NCBI GenBank assembly: GCA_029225065.1
Contig: JAQXVT010000059.1
Coordinates: 1-64,000, forward strand
Direction of reading: 5' to 3'
Source of the DNA: Lachnospiraceae bacterium
GTDB taxonomy: Bacteria; Bacillota; Clostridia; Lachnospirales; Lachnospiraceae
DNA: 64,000 nt
A program made the position numbers and the translations under genes. Below the pieces are notes generated by a model, which worked only from the letters and a program-made list of their open reading frames with translations, searched no databases and was not told where the DNA came from. Of this stretch, positions 42,230 to 51,520 are shown in pieces (the stretch's first letter is position 1; every line of letters begins with the position of its first letter).

Positions 42230-43048
42230 ATGAAAAATCAAATGCGAAAACTTATTTCACTTACACTTCTTGCCACCTGCCTGACGGCCGGATTTGCCAT
42301 GAGCGCAGCTGCCACATCAGAAGACAGTGCTTCAGGCACCACCTCGGACGGTCTGTTTACCTGCACGACCTCCCGCGATGAGAACAACAATATTCTTCTT
42401 GATTTTAAAGAATTTCAGCTGACGCTGCCGGACAACTGGGCAGGAAAATGCCAGGTTTCCACGAGCGCAGATCACGCCGCTTTCTATCACATCGCTTCCA
42501 GAGAGGCATGGACGAATGCGCTTGATATCGGACCGAACGGCGGATATCTCTTCTCGATCTGCTATGCGGAAAACTTTGATTTCATCGACAGCGATCCTTC
42601 CTACGAGATCCTTGGGAATGGCGAAAACGGATGCTACTACGCTTCCTTCGCGACGGATATGCAGGGCTACACCGATGACGCAGATATCCTTGCAGAATTT
42701 CAGGAGCTCTACGGTGATGTCGACAAGGTGCTGGATTCCGTCACGTTTAAGAAAGACGGAAACGGCGTTTCTTCTTCCGAATATATCCTGCTTCCGGACA
42801 GTTCCACCAGACTTCTCACCGAAGCGGACGTGGCAAATCTCGATGCCGACCAGATTCAGATGGCAATCAATGAAATCTACGCCGTGCACCATCGCAAATT
42901 TGTTTTAAAAGAGGTACAGGATTACTTCAATTCCAAATCGTGGTACGATGGCTACATTGAACCAGACGATTTCGATGTCAGTGTGATGAATTCATATGAG
43001 TCGCAGAATGTGGGACTGCTTGTGAAGTGGATGGAAGCGAAGAAGTAA
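42230..43048 (+). CDS. Secreted YARHG-domain protein
   Basis: Exported protein of 272 residues. Signal peptide about 1-28 ending AMSAAA. The C-terminal 75 residues form a YARHG domain (TEADVANLDADQIQMAINEIYAVHHRKFVLKEVQDYFNSKSWYDG), here with YAVHHRKF in place of YARHGRxF. YARHG domains occur in extracellular proteins of Firmicutes and probably bind peptidoglycan or surface ligands. The N-terminal domain (about 40-170) is not recognised. RBS AAGGGGG. Confidence 0.85.
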   Translation: MKNQMRKLISLTLLATCLTAGFAMSAAATSEDSASGTTSDGLFTCTTSRDENNNILLDFKEFQLTLPDNWAGKCQVSTSADHAAFYHIASREAWTNALDIGPNGGYLFSICYAENFDFIDSDPSYEILGNGENGCYYASFATDMQGYTDDADILAEFQELYGDVDKVLDSVTFKKDGNGVSSSEYILLPDSSTRLLTEADVANLDADQIQMAINEIYAVHHRKFVLKEVQDYFNSKSWYDGYIEPDDFDVSVMNSYESQNVGLLVKWMEAKK

Positions 43049-43138
43049 TCGAAAAAATATTCGCAATCTGGTCAGAACGATGATTTTATCACGTCAGACC
43101 ACAAATCATTTGCAAATGCATTCTTATATGTGAAAAAT

Positions 43139-43180
43139 AGGACAGGGAGTCCGGATTTGTTTCCGTTCGCCCTGTCCTGT
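43139..43180. terminator. Bidirectional terminator between the YARHG gene and the flavoprotein operon
   Basis: GGACAGGG and CCCTGTCC flank a 22-base loop. On the minus strand it is followed by TATTTTTC, ending the flavoprotein/ferredoxin operon; on the plus strand by TGTTTGC. Confidence 0.75.
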
Positions 43181-43211
43181 TTGCATTTTATATTTCTGTC
43201 TTCCAGCAGTC

Positions 43212-43535
43212 TCAGCTCTGCTCCGGCTTCCTCACCGGCACAAATTTTGCCCGGTTCATCAGCGGATGCGACAGTTTGATTGCGCCAGGCTTCGGACATA
43301 CCATGACGCAAGCGCCGCAGTAGTAACACTCACCAGGATACATCACAATCGGATGCTTTCCCTTCTCCGGCGACGGAATCAGGATATCGCACTGACATAC
43401 CGACGCACAGCGGTTGCAGCCGATGCACAGACTGTCATCGTATTTGAGCGGCATCGTACTGCACGGCACCGGTTCAACCGTAAAATCGATTCCGAGATTT
43501 TCTGTTCCTTTTGTCGTATCTTCCATCTTACTCAT
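43212..43535 (-). CDS. 2x[4Fe-4S] ferredoxin-type subunit (AprB-like)
   Basis: Protein of 107 residues with two cluster motifs: CIGCNRCASVC near residue 35 and CYYCGACVMVCP near residue 68. The first group and the spacing resemble AprB, the electron-transfer partner of AprA. It starts 8 bases inside the end of the flavoprotein gene (ATG 43535, AGGAGG upstream), so the two are made together and presumably form a complex passing electrons between a cellular ferredoxin and the FAD subunit. It lacks the C-terminal tail that wraps AprA in true APS reductases. It is the last gene of the long operon. Confidence 0.88.
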   Translation of the reverse strand: MSKMEDTTKGTENLGIDFTVEPVPCSTMPLKYDDSLCIGCNRCASVCQCDILIPSPEKGKHPIVMYPGECYYCGACVMVCPKPGAIKLSHPLMNRAKFVPVRKPEQS

Positions 43536-45615
43536 GCTCCGGCGCCTCCTCTCCTGCACCCTTCAGTTTCGAACTCGTACCGGCTTCTGCGTGAGCCTCT
43601 GCTTTCTTTTCCGCACGCACAGCATCCGTGTTCTCTCCCGCATGATATTTCTTCACTGCATACTGTTCGATGTAGTCCATATTTCGTTTCTCATACTCGG
43701 TCTGCAGATCACCGAAATAGTCAAGCGGCACGATGCGTGTCACAGCCTCGCCGTTTTCCTGATGGATCAGGATATGATGGCGGTCGCGCTCCGGATCCAT
43801 CTCCGTGTAATCGCTGCGCTTGAAGAACAGCGGTGCGGAGCTTGATTTTCTTGCCAGACTTGCATGAAGGACAAGCTGAGATACCGTCAGGATATCAAGC
43901 ACCTCGTGAATCCGCATCAGGTCATGCGGGTTGGAAGCCGTCAGTTTCGGAACAATCTCCGTCTCAAAGCTCTTTAAAAGATCGAGTCCTTCCAGAAGCA
44001 GCGCGTCGCACTTTACACCGCCACAGTAATTCTGCATCGCCTTGGAAATCGCCATATTCAGCTCCTTCCAGGACATACCGTCCTCTTTGTCTACGTAAAG
44101 CGGTGCATACACCCTCTGCTTTTCTGCTTCTACATCCGCGCGGTCTACCTCGCCGAGCGAAACTGTCCGTGCGTAATCCGCCGCTTTTCTGCCTGCATAA
44201 TAGCCGGTCGCACAGGCGAAGCCTGCGCAGTCCGACGCGTAAACCTGATCGCCTGCCGCATAAATTCCGTCAATATTTGTCTTCATATCCCAGTCATGCA
44301 TCACACCGCCCGGTGCCCCGAAGAACTGGCGCTCCTGCTCCAGGAAGTTCGCAGACTGCCAGCCTGTACCATAGCTCTGCAGCATATGCTTTTCCGGATC
44401 GAAGCCGCGCTCCGTATAATTCTGGTAGATCGGAATCTTCGTCTTTGCCTCTTCCCCGACCATCATGCCCCAGATGACCTTCCGCTCCGCCTCCGGCATC
44501 CGGCTTAAATCCGCATAAAATGGAAGCTGGTAGCCGCGCTTCATCAGCTCCTCAAAATTCAACGTTTCCGGTCCGCGGTACTCGTATTTCGGCTCGTCAA
44601 TGACGCCGCCCTTCAAGAAAAACTTCTGACCCGGCGCCGGATAATACCGCTCGGACACCGTTTTCAGTTCTCTTCCGTCTCGGTCCACGTACGGAATCTC
44701 CACGCCGCGCGCATCGACCATCGTCGCTGCATACCATGTGTTGTGATTGTTTCCTGCACCGTACGGCGGGAAGCTGCGTCCTGCCGCGGAAAATTCCGCC
44801 CGCACTGACTTTTCCATCATCGTAAATTCGATGCCGGCACGCCAGCCCATCGCATGGCCGCTTCCGATACTCTGCATCGGCCGGAACTCACAAAGTCCGG
44901 TCGTATCCGGGTTGAACAGCCAGACACGTGCCGGGCGCGACATCGTCAGAATCGTGGATTTTGCACGGAAAATGCAGAATTTTCCTGTGTGGACGTTCAT
45001 GCCCATCGCACCGATTCCGCGTTTTTTCAGGCTTCCGTCTGCCTCAGACTTCTGCTCCACCAGAAGCGCCGTCGCCTCTGTCCGGTCATACAGCTTTACG
45101 CCGAGCCGCTTCAATTCTTTTACAAGCGCCGGTTTGAACGTCGAACCCCAGACGCGGATGGTGTAGCGGTTTTTGTAATCGTACGCAAACATCAGCTTCG
45201 TCTCGTCATCCCGGAACTCTGCTCCGGCAAACTCATCGTCCGTATCGCGTACCTTGCCGCCGAATGATTCCAGATCAAGCAGACGGTCATAACCCTCACG
45301 GCATTCAATATAATGCGCGATGCCGTTGCTGTACCAGTCCTGCTCGTTCACGTACGCGCTCGCAATCTCCTCCGGTGTCACCTGACAGCACGGATTCGTA
45401 CAGGCGGACTCCCAGTGATCAAAACCGGTTCCGCCGGAGCCGCTGCGCTCTGCCGCTCCCTTTTCCACCAGTGTTACCGATAAGCCGCTGCGCGCCGCCG
45501 CGATTGCGGCAAAACAGCCCGCCAGACCGCCGCCAAGAACGAGGACATCGCTCTCGATGACCTCCTCCTGACCGGCCTCATTCGGGTACGGCCATGTATA
45601 TTTTGTCTCTTCCAT
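43528..45615 (-). CDS. FAD-dependent oxidoreductase, AprA/fumarate reductase flavoprotein family
   Basis: Flavoprotein of 695 residues. N-terminal FAD-binding motif DVLVLGGGLAGCFAA (residues 23-37), the second flavin motif TNIDGIYAAGDQVY and a helical C-terminal domain are those of the succinate dehydrogenase/fumarate reductase/AprA superfamily. No Sec or Tat signal, so cytoplasmic. Residues FDHWESACTNPCCQ near 65-78 are a cysteine-rich feature I do not know from fumarate reductases. No sat or sulfate genes adjoin it, which argues against a true APS reductase. The context (peptide importer, amidohydrolase, peptidase) suggests an organic substrate or acceptor. Start ATG 45615, AAGGAG. Confidence 0.87.
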   Translation of the reverse strand: MEETKYTWPYPNEAGQEEVIESDVLVLGGGLAGCFAAIAAARSGLSVTLVEKGAAERSGSGGTGFDHWESACTNPCCQVTPEEIASAYVNEQDWYSNGIAHYIECREGYDRLLDLESFGGKVRDTDDEFAGAEFRDDETKLMFAYDYKNRYTIRVWGSTFKPALVKELKRLGVKLYDRTEATALLVEQKSEADGSLKKRGIGAMGMNVHTGKFCIFRAKSTILTMSRPARVWLFNPDTTGLCEFRPMQSIGSGHAMGWRAGIEFTMMEKSVRAEFSAAGRSFPPYGAGNNHNTWYAATMVDARGVEIPYVDRDGRELKTVSERYYPAPGQKFFLKGGVIDEPKYEYRGPETLNFEELMKRGYQLPFYADLSRMPEAERKVIWGMMVGEEAKTKIPIYQNYTERGFDPEKHMLQSYGTGWQSANFLEQERQFFGAPGGVMHDWDMKTNIDGIYAAGDQVYASDCAGFACATGYYAGRKAADYARTVSLGEVDRADVEAEKQRVYAPLYVDKEDGMSWKELNMAISKAMQNYCGGVKCDALLLEGLDLLKSFETEIVPKLTASNPHDLMRIHEVLDILTVSQLVLHASLARKSSSAPLFFKRSDYTEMDPERDRHHILIHQENGEAVTRIVPLDYFGDLQTEYEKRNMDYIEQYAVKKYHAGENTDAVRAEKKAEAHAEAGTSSKLKGAGEEAPEHE

Positions 45616-45777
45616 TATTGTTCTCCTTGTTTCCACTTCATAACGAAACACAAACAGAGTCTCCCTACCAGCTGTTTCTTCCCTTATATCAGCTAAGACT
45701 GCTGTTTTCTCTTTATCGGATGCTGCCGCTTTCTTTCTATCACTTCTCCCCTTGCAAGTGACAGTTTCGACCATTCA

Positions 45778-46755
45778 TCACAACTCCAGCTCCTCTGCAT
45801 ACGGACACGCCGTATAATGTCCCGGCCGCATCTCCCGCAGTTCCATGCTGCAGCTCCTGCATTCCTCTTTCGCATACGGGCAGCGTGCCGCAAAACGGCA
45901 GCCCGGCTTCGGATTGATCGGGCTTGTGACCTCGCCTTGCAGCAGTTCTCTGCGCTTATGGCAGGATTCAATGCTCGGAATCGGGATTGCGTTGAGCAGC
46001 GCCCTTGTGTACGGATGCTGCGGATGCTCAAAAATTTCGTCTGCCGGAGCATACTCCACGCATTTTCCAAGATACATGACCATGATCTCATCGGAAATGT
46101 GTTTTACGACAGAAAGGTCATGCGTGATAAAGATATACGTCAGATTCCGGTCCTCCTGCAGATCCATCAGAAGATTCAGGATCTGTGCCTGAATCGATAC
46201 GTCAAGCGCCGATACCGGCTCGTCACAGACGACAAACTCCGGATTGAGAATCAGCGTGCGCGCGATTCCGATTCGCTGCCGCCGGCCGCCGTCCAGCTCA
46301 TGCGGGTACGCCGTTGCAAGGCGCGGTGCCAGTCCGACGATCTCCATGATCTCATCCACACGATCATCGATTTCCTGTCTCTTTTTGCACAGCTTGTTGA
46401 CAATTAACGGCTCTGCAATCAGCTGCCGGACTGTCATTCGTCCGTTCAGGCTCGAATACGGGTCCTGAAAAATCATCTGCATTTTCGGGCGCACAGCCCT
46501 AATCTGCTTTTTTCCAAGCTTCGCAATGTCCGTTCCCTGAAACAGGATTTCTCCTGACGTCGGCTCATTTAAGCACAGCAGCGTCCGTCCAAGCGTCGAT
46601 TTTCCGCATCCGGACTCGCCTACCACGCCGAGGGTCTTTCCTCTCGGAATCCGAAAGCTCACATCATCCACCGCATGCAGCATGCCGCCCGGTGTCTTGA
46701 AATATTTTTTGAGGTTTTTCACCTCAAGAAGTGTCTCGCTTTTTTTATTTTCCAT
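45778..46755 (-). CDS. Oligopeptide-type ABC transporter ATP-binding protein (OppF/DppF-like)
   Basis: ATPase of 325 residues. Walker A GESGCGKST, Walker B FVVCDEPVSALD and the C-terminal Opp/Dpp domain with cysteines (CRFAARCPYAKEECRSC) are visible. The signature is LDGGRRQRIGIAR instead of LSGGQxQR, a variant seen in some clostridial Opp ATPases. The start is probably ATG 46755 with AGGA; a GTG at 46770 is possible. It overlaps the OppD-like gene. It forms the ATPase pair of the peptide importer. Confidence 0.9.
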   Translation of the reverse strand: MENKKSETLLEVKNLKKYFKTPGGMLHAVDDVSFRIPRGKTLGVVGESGCGKSTLGRTLLCLNEPTSGEILFQGTDIAKLGKKQIRAVRPKMQMIFQDPYSSLNGRMTVRQLIAEPLIVNKLCKKRQEIDDRVDEIMEIVGLAPRLATAYPHELDGGRRQRIGIARTLILNPEFVVCDEPVSALDVSIQAQILNLLMDLQEDRNLTYIFITHDLSVVKHISDEIMVMYLGKCVEYAPADEIFEHPQHPYTRALLNAIPIPSIESCHKRRELLQGEVTSPINPKPGCRFAARCPYAKEECRSCSMELREMRPGHYTACPYAEELEL

Positions 46756-47749
46756 CAATCCTGTTTCCACCCTTTCCGGCCAGATGGCATCTCACAAGAT
46801 GACCGTCCTTTTCCCATGTCTGCGGTTTCTGTTTCCGGCACTGCTCTGTGCAGTGTTTGCACCGCGGCGCAAAGCTGCAGCCCTCCGGAAGATCGGAAGG
46901 ATCCGGCATCAGGCCCTCGATCGGATGCAGACGTCTCGCATTTTCCTTCAGATTCGGAATGGAACCAAACAGTCCGACCGTATACGGATGGTGCTCATCC
47001 CCGGTAAAAATCTGCTCCAGTGTGCCGTATTCCACGATCTCACCGGCATACATGATTCCGACCTTGTCGCACGTCTCCGCAACAACACCGAGGTCATGTG
47101 TAATCATAATCACGGACGTGCCGTATTTTCTCTGCAGATCACAGATGATTGAAAGGATCTGCGCCTGAATCGTCACATCAAGCGCCGTCGTCGGCTCATC
47201 CGCGATCAGCAGCTGCGGGTTACAGACAAGTGCCATCGCGATGACAACTCTCTGACGCATGCCTCCGGAAAACTGATACGGGTACTCCCTGCCTCTTTCT
47301 TTTGGGATACCGACAAGCTCCAGTGTCTCGCCGACTTTCTGCTCAATCTCCTTCGAGGACATCTCGCTGCTGTGGTGCAGGTAAAGTGCCTCCCCGATCT
47401 GCTCACCGACCGTGAGCACCGGATTCAGTGCCGTCATCGGATCCTGAAAAATCATGGAAATACTCTGTCCTCTGACCCTTAGCATCTCATGCTCACTCAA
47501 ATCCAGCAGATTTTTTCCTTCAAATAATACCGTTCCACCGGTTACATGACCGGTGCGCTCCGGCAGCAGGCCAAGGATTCCAAGTGCCGTTGTCGTTTTT
47601 CCGGCTCCCGTCTCACCGACGAGTCCCAGCGTTTCGCCCGCACCGATGGAAAAGCTGATATCGTTGACCGCGTAGACCGTTTCCAGATCTGTCTTGTAGC
47701 AGATCGATAAATTTTCAATTTTTAATACTTCTTCTTTCGCTTCCATCAC
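46745..47749 (-). CDS. Oligopeptide-type ABC transporter ATP-binding protein (OppD/DppD-like)
   Basis: ATPase of 334 residues. Walker A GETGAGKTT, signature FSGGMRQRVVIAMALV, Walker B LLIADEPTTALDVT and the C-terminal cysteine domain (CSFAPRCKHCTEQCRKQ), which binds an Fe-S cluster in DppD-type proteins. It pairs with the downstream ATPase. The 7-base gap to the permease gene and the 11-base overlap with the next one show one transcript. Confidence 0.92.
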   Translation of the reverse strand: MMEAKEEVLKIENLSICYKTDLETVYAVNDISFSIGAGETLGLVGETGAGKTTTALGILGLLPERTGHVTGGTVLFEGKNLLDLSEHEMLRVRGQSISMIFQDPMTALNPVLTVGEQIGEALYLHHSSEMSSKEIEQKVGETLELVGIPKERGREYPYQFSGGMRQRVVIAMALVCNPQLLIADEPTTALDVTIQAQILSIICDLQRKYGTSVIMITHDLGVVAETCDKVGIMYAGEIVEYGTLEQIFTGDEHHPYTVGLFGSIPNLKENARRLHPIEGLMPDPSDLPEGCSFAPRCKHCTEQCRKQKPQTWEKDGHLVRCHLAGKGGNRIDGK

Positions 47750-47756
47750 AGCCTCC

Positions 47757-48656
47757 CTAGTCCTTCAGTTTCGGATCCAGCGCATCGGTCAATCCATCAC
47801 CGACCAGATTGAAGGCCAGTGAGGAGAGAATAATAAAGATGCCCGGAAATACCAGCATGTACGGTGCCGTAAACAGATACGTCTGTGCATTGGAAAGCAG
47901 CGCGCCCCACTCCGGAGACGGCGGCTGGATTCCCATGCCGATGAAGCTCAGTCCGGCTGCGGAAAGGATCATATCTGAAATTGACATTGTGGTGTTTACG
48001 ATGATTGGGCCCATCGCATTCGGCAGCACGTAGCGGAACAGGATACGCGGCGTCGATGTGCCGTACGACCTCGCGGCCTCCACATAGTCCTGCTCGGCCA
48101 CCGTCAGCACAAGCGAACGAATCAAGCGCACATTTCCCGGAATACAGGAAACAGTGATCGCGATAATCAGGTTGCGCAGGTTTGTGCCGAGTGCCGCCAC
48201 AACGGCCAGGGATAACAGGATCGGAGGCACGCACGCAAACACATCGATGATACGGCAGATCACATTGTCGACCACGCCGCCGAAATAGCCCGCGCTTGCT
48301 CCGAGGATCGCTCCGAATACGAGCGCCATCAGGCTGGTCGCCACTCCGATAAACAGTGAGAATCTGGAACCATGTACAACTCTGGCAAACAGGTCGCGGC
48401 CATATTCATCGGTTCCGAAAAAGTGTGCCAGACTCGGTCCCTGAAGACGGTCGGCGCCCACCTGCTCAATGCATTTCGAATACGGTACGATCAGGTCGGC
48501 AAATAAAGCAATGCCCAAAATAAAGATCAGAATCACAAGTCCGAGCACGGCAGCCTTGTTTTTGCGGTAACGCCGCCAGATCTCTTTTGCCTGCGAATTT
48601 TTCTTTCTTCCGCGCGCCGCACCAGCGCTGCGGAGCGTCTGCGTCGTCTCAGCCAC
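47757..48656 (-). CDS. Oligopeptide-type ABC transporter permease (OppC/DppC-like)
   Basis: Permease of 299 residues with an N-terminal cytoplasmic segment, six membrane helices and the loop EAARSYGTSTPRILFRYVLPNAMGPIIV (EAA motif). It belongs to the DppC/OppC N-terminal type. The start is GTG 48656, chosen because GGAGG lies exactly 8 bases upstream; ATG 48671 has only a distant AAGG. It overlaps the OppB-like gene by 8 bases. Confidence 0.9.
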   Translation of the reverse strand: MAETTQTLRSAGAARGRKKNSQAKEIWRRYRKNKAAVLGLVILIFILGIALFADLIVPYSKCIEQVGADRLQGPSLAHFFGTDEYGRDLFARVVHGSRFSLFIGVATSLMALVFGAILGASAGYFGGVVDNVICRIIDVFACVPPILLSLAVVAALGTNLRNLIIAITVSCIPGNVRLIRSLVLTVAEQDYVEAARSYGTSTPRILFRYVLPNAMGPIIVNTTMSISDMILSAAGLSFIGMGIQPPSPEWGALLSNAQTYLFTAPYMLVFPGIFIILSSLAFNLVGDGLTDALDPKLKD

Positions 48657-49599
48657 GGCTCTTTCCTCCATTCTGATATTTTGCCTTGATACGCGGGTCA
48701 ATAAATGCATACAGCACATCGACCAGCAGAATGACGAAACTGAACAGCACTGCAAGGAACAGCGTTGCCCCCATAACCATCGGAATGTCCTTCTGACGGA
48801 TTGCGGTCGTGATCAGCGTGCCCATGCCCGGCATCGCAAACACCGTCTCAGCGATGATTGCACCGCCAAGCGATGCACCGAAGCCTCCGCCAAGCGTCGT
48901 GACAACCGGAAGAAGCGCGTTGCGCAGCGCATGCTTCCAGATGATGCGTTTTTCGGATGCGCCCTTCGCCTTCGCCGTGCGGATGTACTCCTGACGGATC
49001 GTCTCCAGCATCGCCGAGCGCGTCAATCGCAGAAGTCCGGCCGCAGAAGTCAGTGAAACGGTCAGCGTCGGTAAAATAAAATGCTTCAATGAGCTTGCTC
49101 CAAAGGACGGCAGCCAACCGAGCTTCAGCGCAAACAGCAGAAGCAGCATCAGTCCGAACCAGAAGCCCGGGATCGATGCGAAGATCATCGCGACGACCAC
49201 ACAGACGTGATCCATCACGGAATACTGGCGCACTGCCGAAAAAATTCCGAGGGAAATTCCGATAATCGAGGAAACTGCCATCGATAAAATGGCAAGCATC
49301 AGCGTATTCGGGAAACGTGACATGATATCCGCCATGACCGGACCGCGGCTCTGATAAGAGGTGCCGAGGCTGAAATGAAAAATAATGTCACCGATATAAT
49401 TAAAAAACCGGATCAGAAACGGCTTGTCATAGCCAAATTCTGCATTCAGTGCGGCGATGTCTTCCGGCTTCGCCGTGATGCCGAGGATGATCGAACCAGG
49501 ATCACCGGGCGTCAGCGACAGGATGGTAAATACAAGAAATGCCACCCCGAGCAGCACCGGAATCATATATAAGATTCGTTTGATTACGTATTTTGTCAT
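48649..49599 (-). CDS. Oligopeptide-type ABC transporter permease (OppB/DppB-like)
   Basis: Permease of 316 residues with six membrane helices. N-terminal RILYMIPVLLGVAFLVFTILSLTPGDP is typical of DppB/NikB, and the EAA loop is EYIRTAKAKGASEKRIIWKHALRNALLP. It forms the translocation pore with the OppC-like protein. It follows the binding protein after 226 bases that include an intercistronic hairpin. RBS AAGGAG. Confidence 0.92.
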   Translation of the reverse strand: MTKYVIKRILYMIPVLLGVAFLVFTILSLTPGDPGSIILGITAKPEDIAALNAEFGYDKPFLIRFFNYIGDIIFHFSLGTSYQSRGPVMADIMSRFPNTLMLAILSMAVSSIIGISLGIFSAVRQYSVMDHVCVVVAMIFASIPGFWFGLMLLLLFALKLGWLPSFGASSLKHFILPTLTVSLTSAAGLLRLTRSAMLETIRQEYIRTAKAKGASEKRIIWKHALRNALLPVVTTLGGGFGASLGGAIIAETVFAMPGMGTLITTAIRQKDIPMVMGATLFLAVLFSFVILLVDVLYAFIDPRIKAKYQNGGKSRG

Positions 49600-49626
49600 C
49601 TAAGACGTACTCCTTCCTCATAACAG

Positions 49627-49662
49627 AAGGCGGAGATGCCGGATTTTCCCGGATCCCCGCCT
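49627..49662 (-). terminator. Intercistronic hairpin after the peptide-binding protein gene
   Basis: GGCGGGGATCCGG pairs with CCGGCATCTCCGCC around a short loop, without a T-run. It probably lowers downstream expression relative to the binding protein. Confidence 0.55.
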
Positions 49663-49825
49663 GCTGCACCAGAGCATTTTTGTAAAATACTCCGGCAGCT
49701 TATCTGTTGTTTTCATGAACGGAGGCTTCTTTTTGCTCCGTATCTTTTCGTTCCCGGACACATTTCGCGATTTCACGGACACTTACGCCCGTTTTCTGCC
49801 CGCTTTTTAGTCCGCTGATACTGAT

Positions 49826-51319
49826 TTACTCAGCCCAGGAGAAGTCGTACAGGTAGTAGTTTCCTTCCAGTACAAATTCCGGACAGGTCAGATCGCTGTT
49901 GTATGCGTACAGTGTCATCGGGTTGCACATTACAGCGTAGATTGCCTCGTCCTGTGCTTTTGTAAAGATCTCGTTGAACACTTCTGCTCTCTTGTCATTG
50001 TCCGTCTCGGTTCTTGCCTGCCCAAACAGCTTATCCATCTCTTCGTCGGAATATCTTGCGTTGTTTGCAATTCCGATGTAGTCAGAGGTAAATGCCATCT
50101 CCAGTGTCTGAGTGTCACCCTCCAGTGTCATGTTCAGAGCGGTGATTCCATAGCTTCCGTTCTGCAGATCGCTGATGTAGGAGTTGAACTCTTTTACAGA
50201 GATTGTTACATCAAGTCCGACTGCTTTGAGGTCATTCTGAATTACTGTTGCCAGATTAGAGTATTTCTCCGCTACCAGAATCTCACCCAGATCATACGGT
50301 GTCTCGATGCCGGCCTCTGCAAGCAGCTCCTTTGCTTTCTCCGGATCATACGTATACTGGAACTGGTCGTCCGAATAACCGAAACGCTCCTTTGCGCAGA
50401 TGTTTGAATTTACCTCGGCCTCGCCGTCATAGCACACTGCCACAAGGTTGTCACGGTCAATCGCATAGTTGATTGCCTGACGAACCCTTGCATCATCGAA
50501 CGGCTCCTTCTCTGTGTTCATTGCAATGTAGGAGAAGGAAGAGGTCGGTACTTCGGCGATTGTGATTGCCGGGTTTGCTTCCAGCTGCGGCTTCGTCGCG
50601 GAATCGATCTCTGCGAAATTTACCTCGCCGGTCTGCAGCGCAATTGCCTTTGTAGAAGAATCCGGAATCACCTCAAAGGTTACTTCCTTGATTTCCGGTG
50701 CTCCTCTGTAGTAATCCTCGTTTGCTTCCAGCTTGATATTGCTTCCCTTTGCGCGGCTGACAAATTTATACGGGCCGCTTCCAATCGGGTTATTTACAAA
50801 ATCATCCTCAGAGGACTCATAGTATGCCTTTGACGCAATCATCGGGGAACAGATGCCCTGCAGGAACGGAGAATACGGTGCATCCAGATGACATACCACG
50901 GTGTGCTCGTCTGTTGCCTCTACGCTGGAAAGCATCGAAATCTGAGATCCCTGATATTCAGATGCCTTGTACAGCTCAATGGAAAATACGACATCATCTG
51001 CCGTAACCGGTGTGCCGTCATGGAAGGTCACATCGTCTCTTAAATGGAACGTATAGTCCAGTCCGTCATCGCTGATCTCATAGCTCTCTGCGATACGCGG
51101 CTCCGGATCTTTCGTTCCATCCGGGCTGTAGTAAAGCAGGGTGTCGTAGATCTGGTTCAGTACGCCGAGCTCTACCGTAGTAGAAAAGTCTGTCGGATGA
51201 AGCGTATCCACATCAGCGTCCATCGCAACTACAATGTCCGTCTTGTCTGCTGCGAACGAGGTCATGGATACTGCCATGCAAAGGCATGCGGCAGCGAGTA
51301 ATGCAAATCTCTTTTTCAT
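49826..51319 (-). CDS. Oligopeptide/nickel-type ABC transporter substrate-binding protein
   Basis: Family 5 solute-binding protein of 497 residues. Signal peptide about 1-22 ending MTSFA-AD with no lipobox. The family signature AESYEISDDGLDYTFHLRDDVTFHDGTPVTADDVVFS and DDARVRQAINYAIDRDNLV is present. These proteins bind di- and oligopeptides, nickel complexes or glycosides; the cluster suggests a peptide-like compound. Start ATG 51319 with AAGGAGG. Upstream, the transcript contains a GC-rich hairpin (CTCCGCACA/TGTGCGGAG, 51381-51417). Confidence 0.92.
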   Translation of the reverse strand: MKKRFALLAAACLCMAVSMTSFAADKTDIVVAMDADVDTLHPTDFSTTVELGVLNQIYDTLLYYSPDGTKDPEPRIAESYEISDDGLDYTFHLRDDVTFHDGTPVTADDVVFSIELYKASEYQGSQISMLSSVEATDEHTVVCHLDAPYSPFLQGICSPMIASKAYYESSEDDFVNNPIGSGPYKFVSRAKGSNIKLEANEDYYRGAPEIKEVTFEVIPDSSTKAIALQTGEVNFAEIDSATKPQLEANPAITIAEVPTSSFSYIAMNTEKEPFDDARVRQAINYAIDRDNLVAVCYDGEAEVNSNICAKERFGYSDDQFQYTYDPEKAKELLAEAGIETPYDLGEILVAEKYSNLATVIQNDLKAVGLDVTISVKEFNSYISDLQNGSYGITALNMTLEGDTQTLEMAFTSDYIGIANNARYSDEEMDKLFGQARTETDNDKRAEVFNEIFTKAQDEAIYAVMCNPMTLYAYNSDLTCPEFVLEGNYYLYDFSWAE

Positions 51320-51520
51320 AATGTTTTCCTCCTTTTTTGTGTCGGCACGAAGTTTCGGCCAATCCTGTCCTTTATTTCCGCTCCGCACAGTTCTCACTGC
51401 GGTGGTTGTGTGCGGAGGTGTTGCTTTTTCTTGCGATAAAGCTTCTGTTGTTTATCTTTAGACATATTTAAAAAACCATTTTACCGATCTGCCTGAAGTA
51501 TAAATTGCAGCTCAGCATTG

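Noticed and set aside
43528-45615. Dissimilatory APS reductase alpha subunit
   Set aside because: No sat, qmo, dsr or sulfate transport genes nearby and a peptide-uptake context; the family match alone does not support it.
51394-51465. Lysine-rich 23-codon ORF in the leader of the peptide-binding protein gene
   Set aside because: No ribosome binding site; not different from chance although it overlaps a hairpin.
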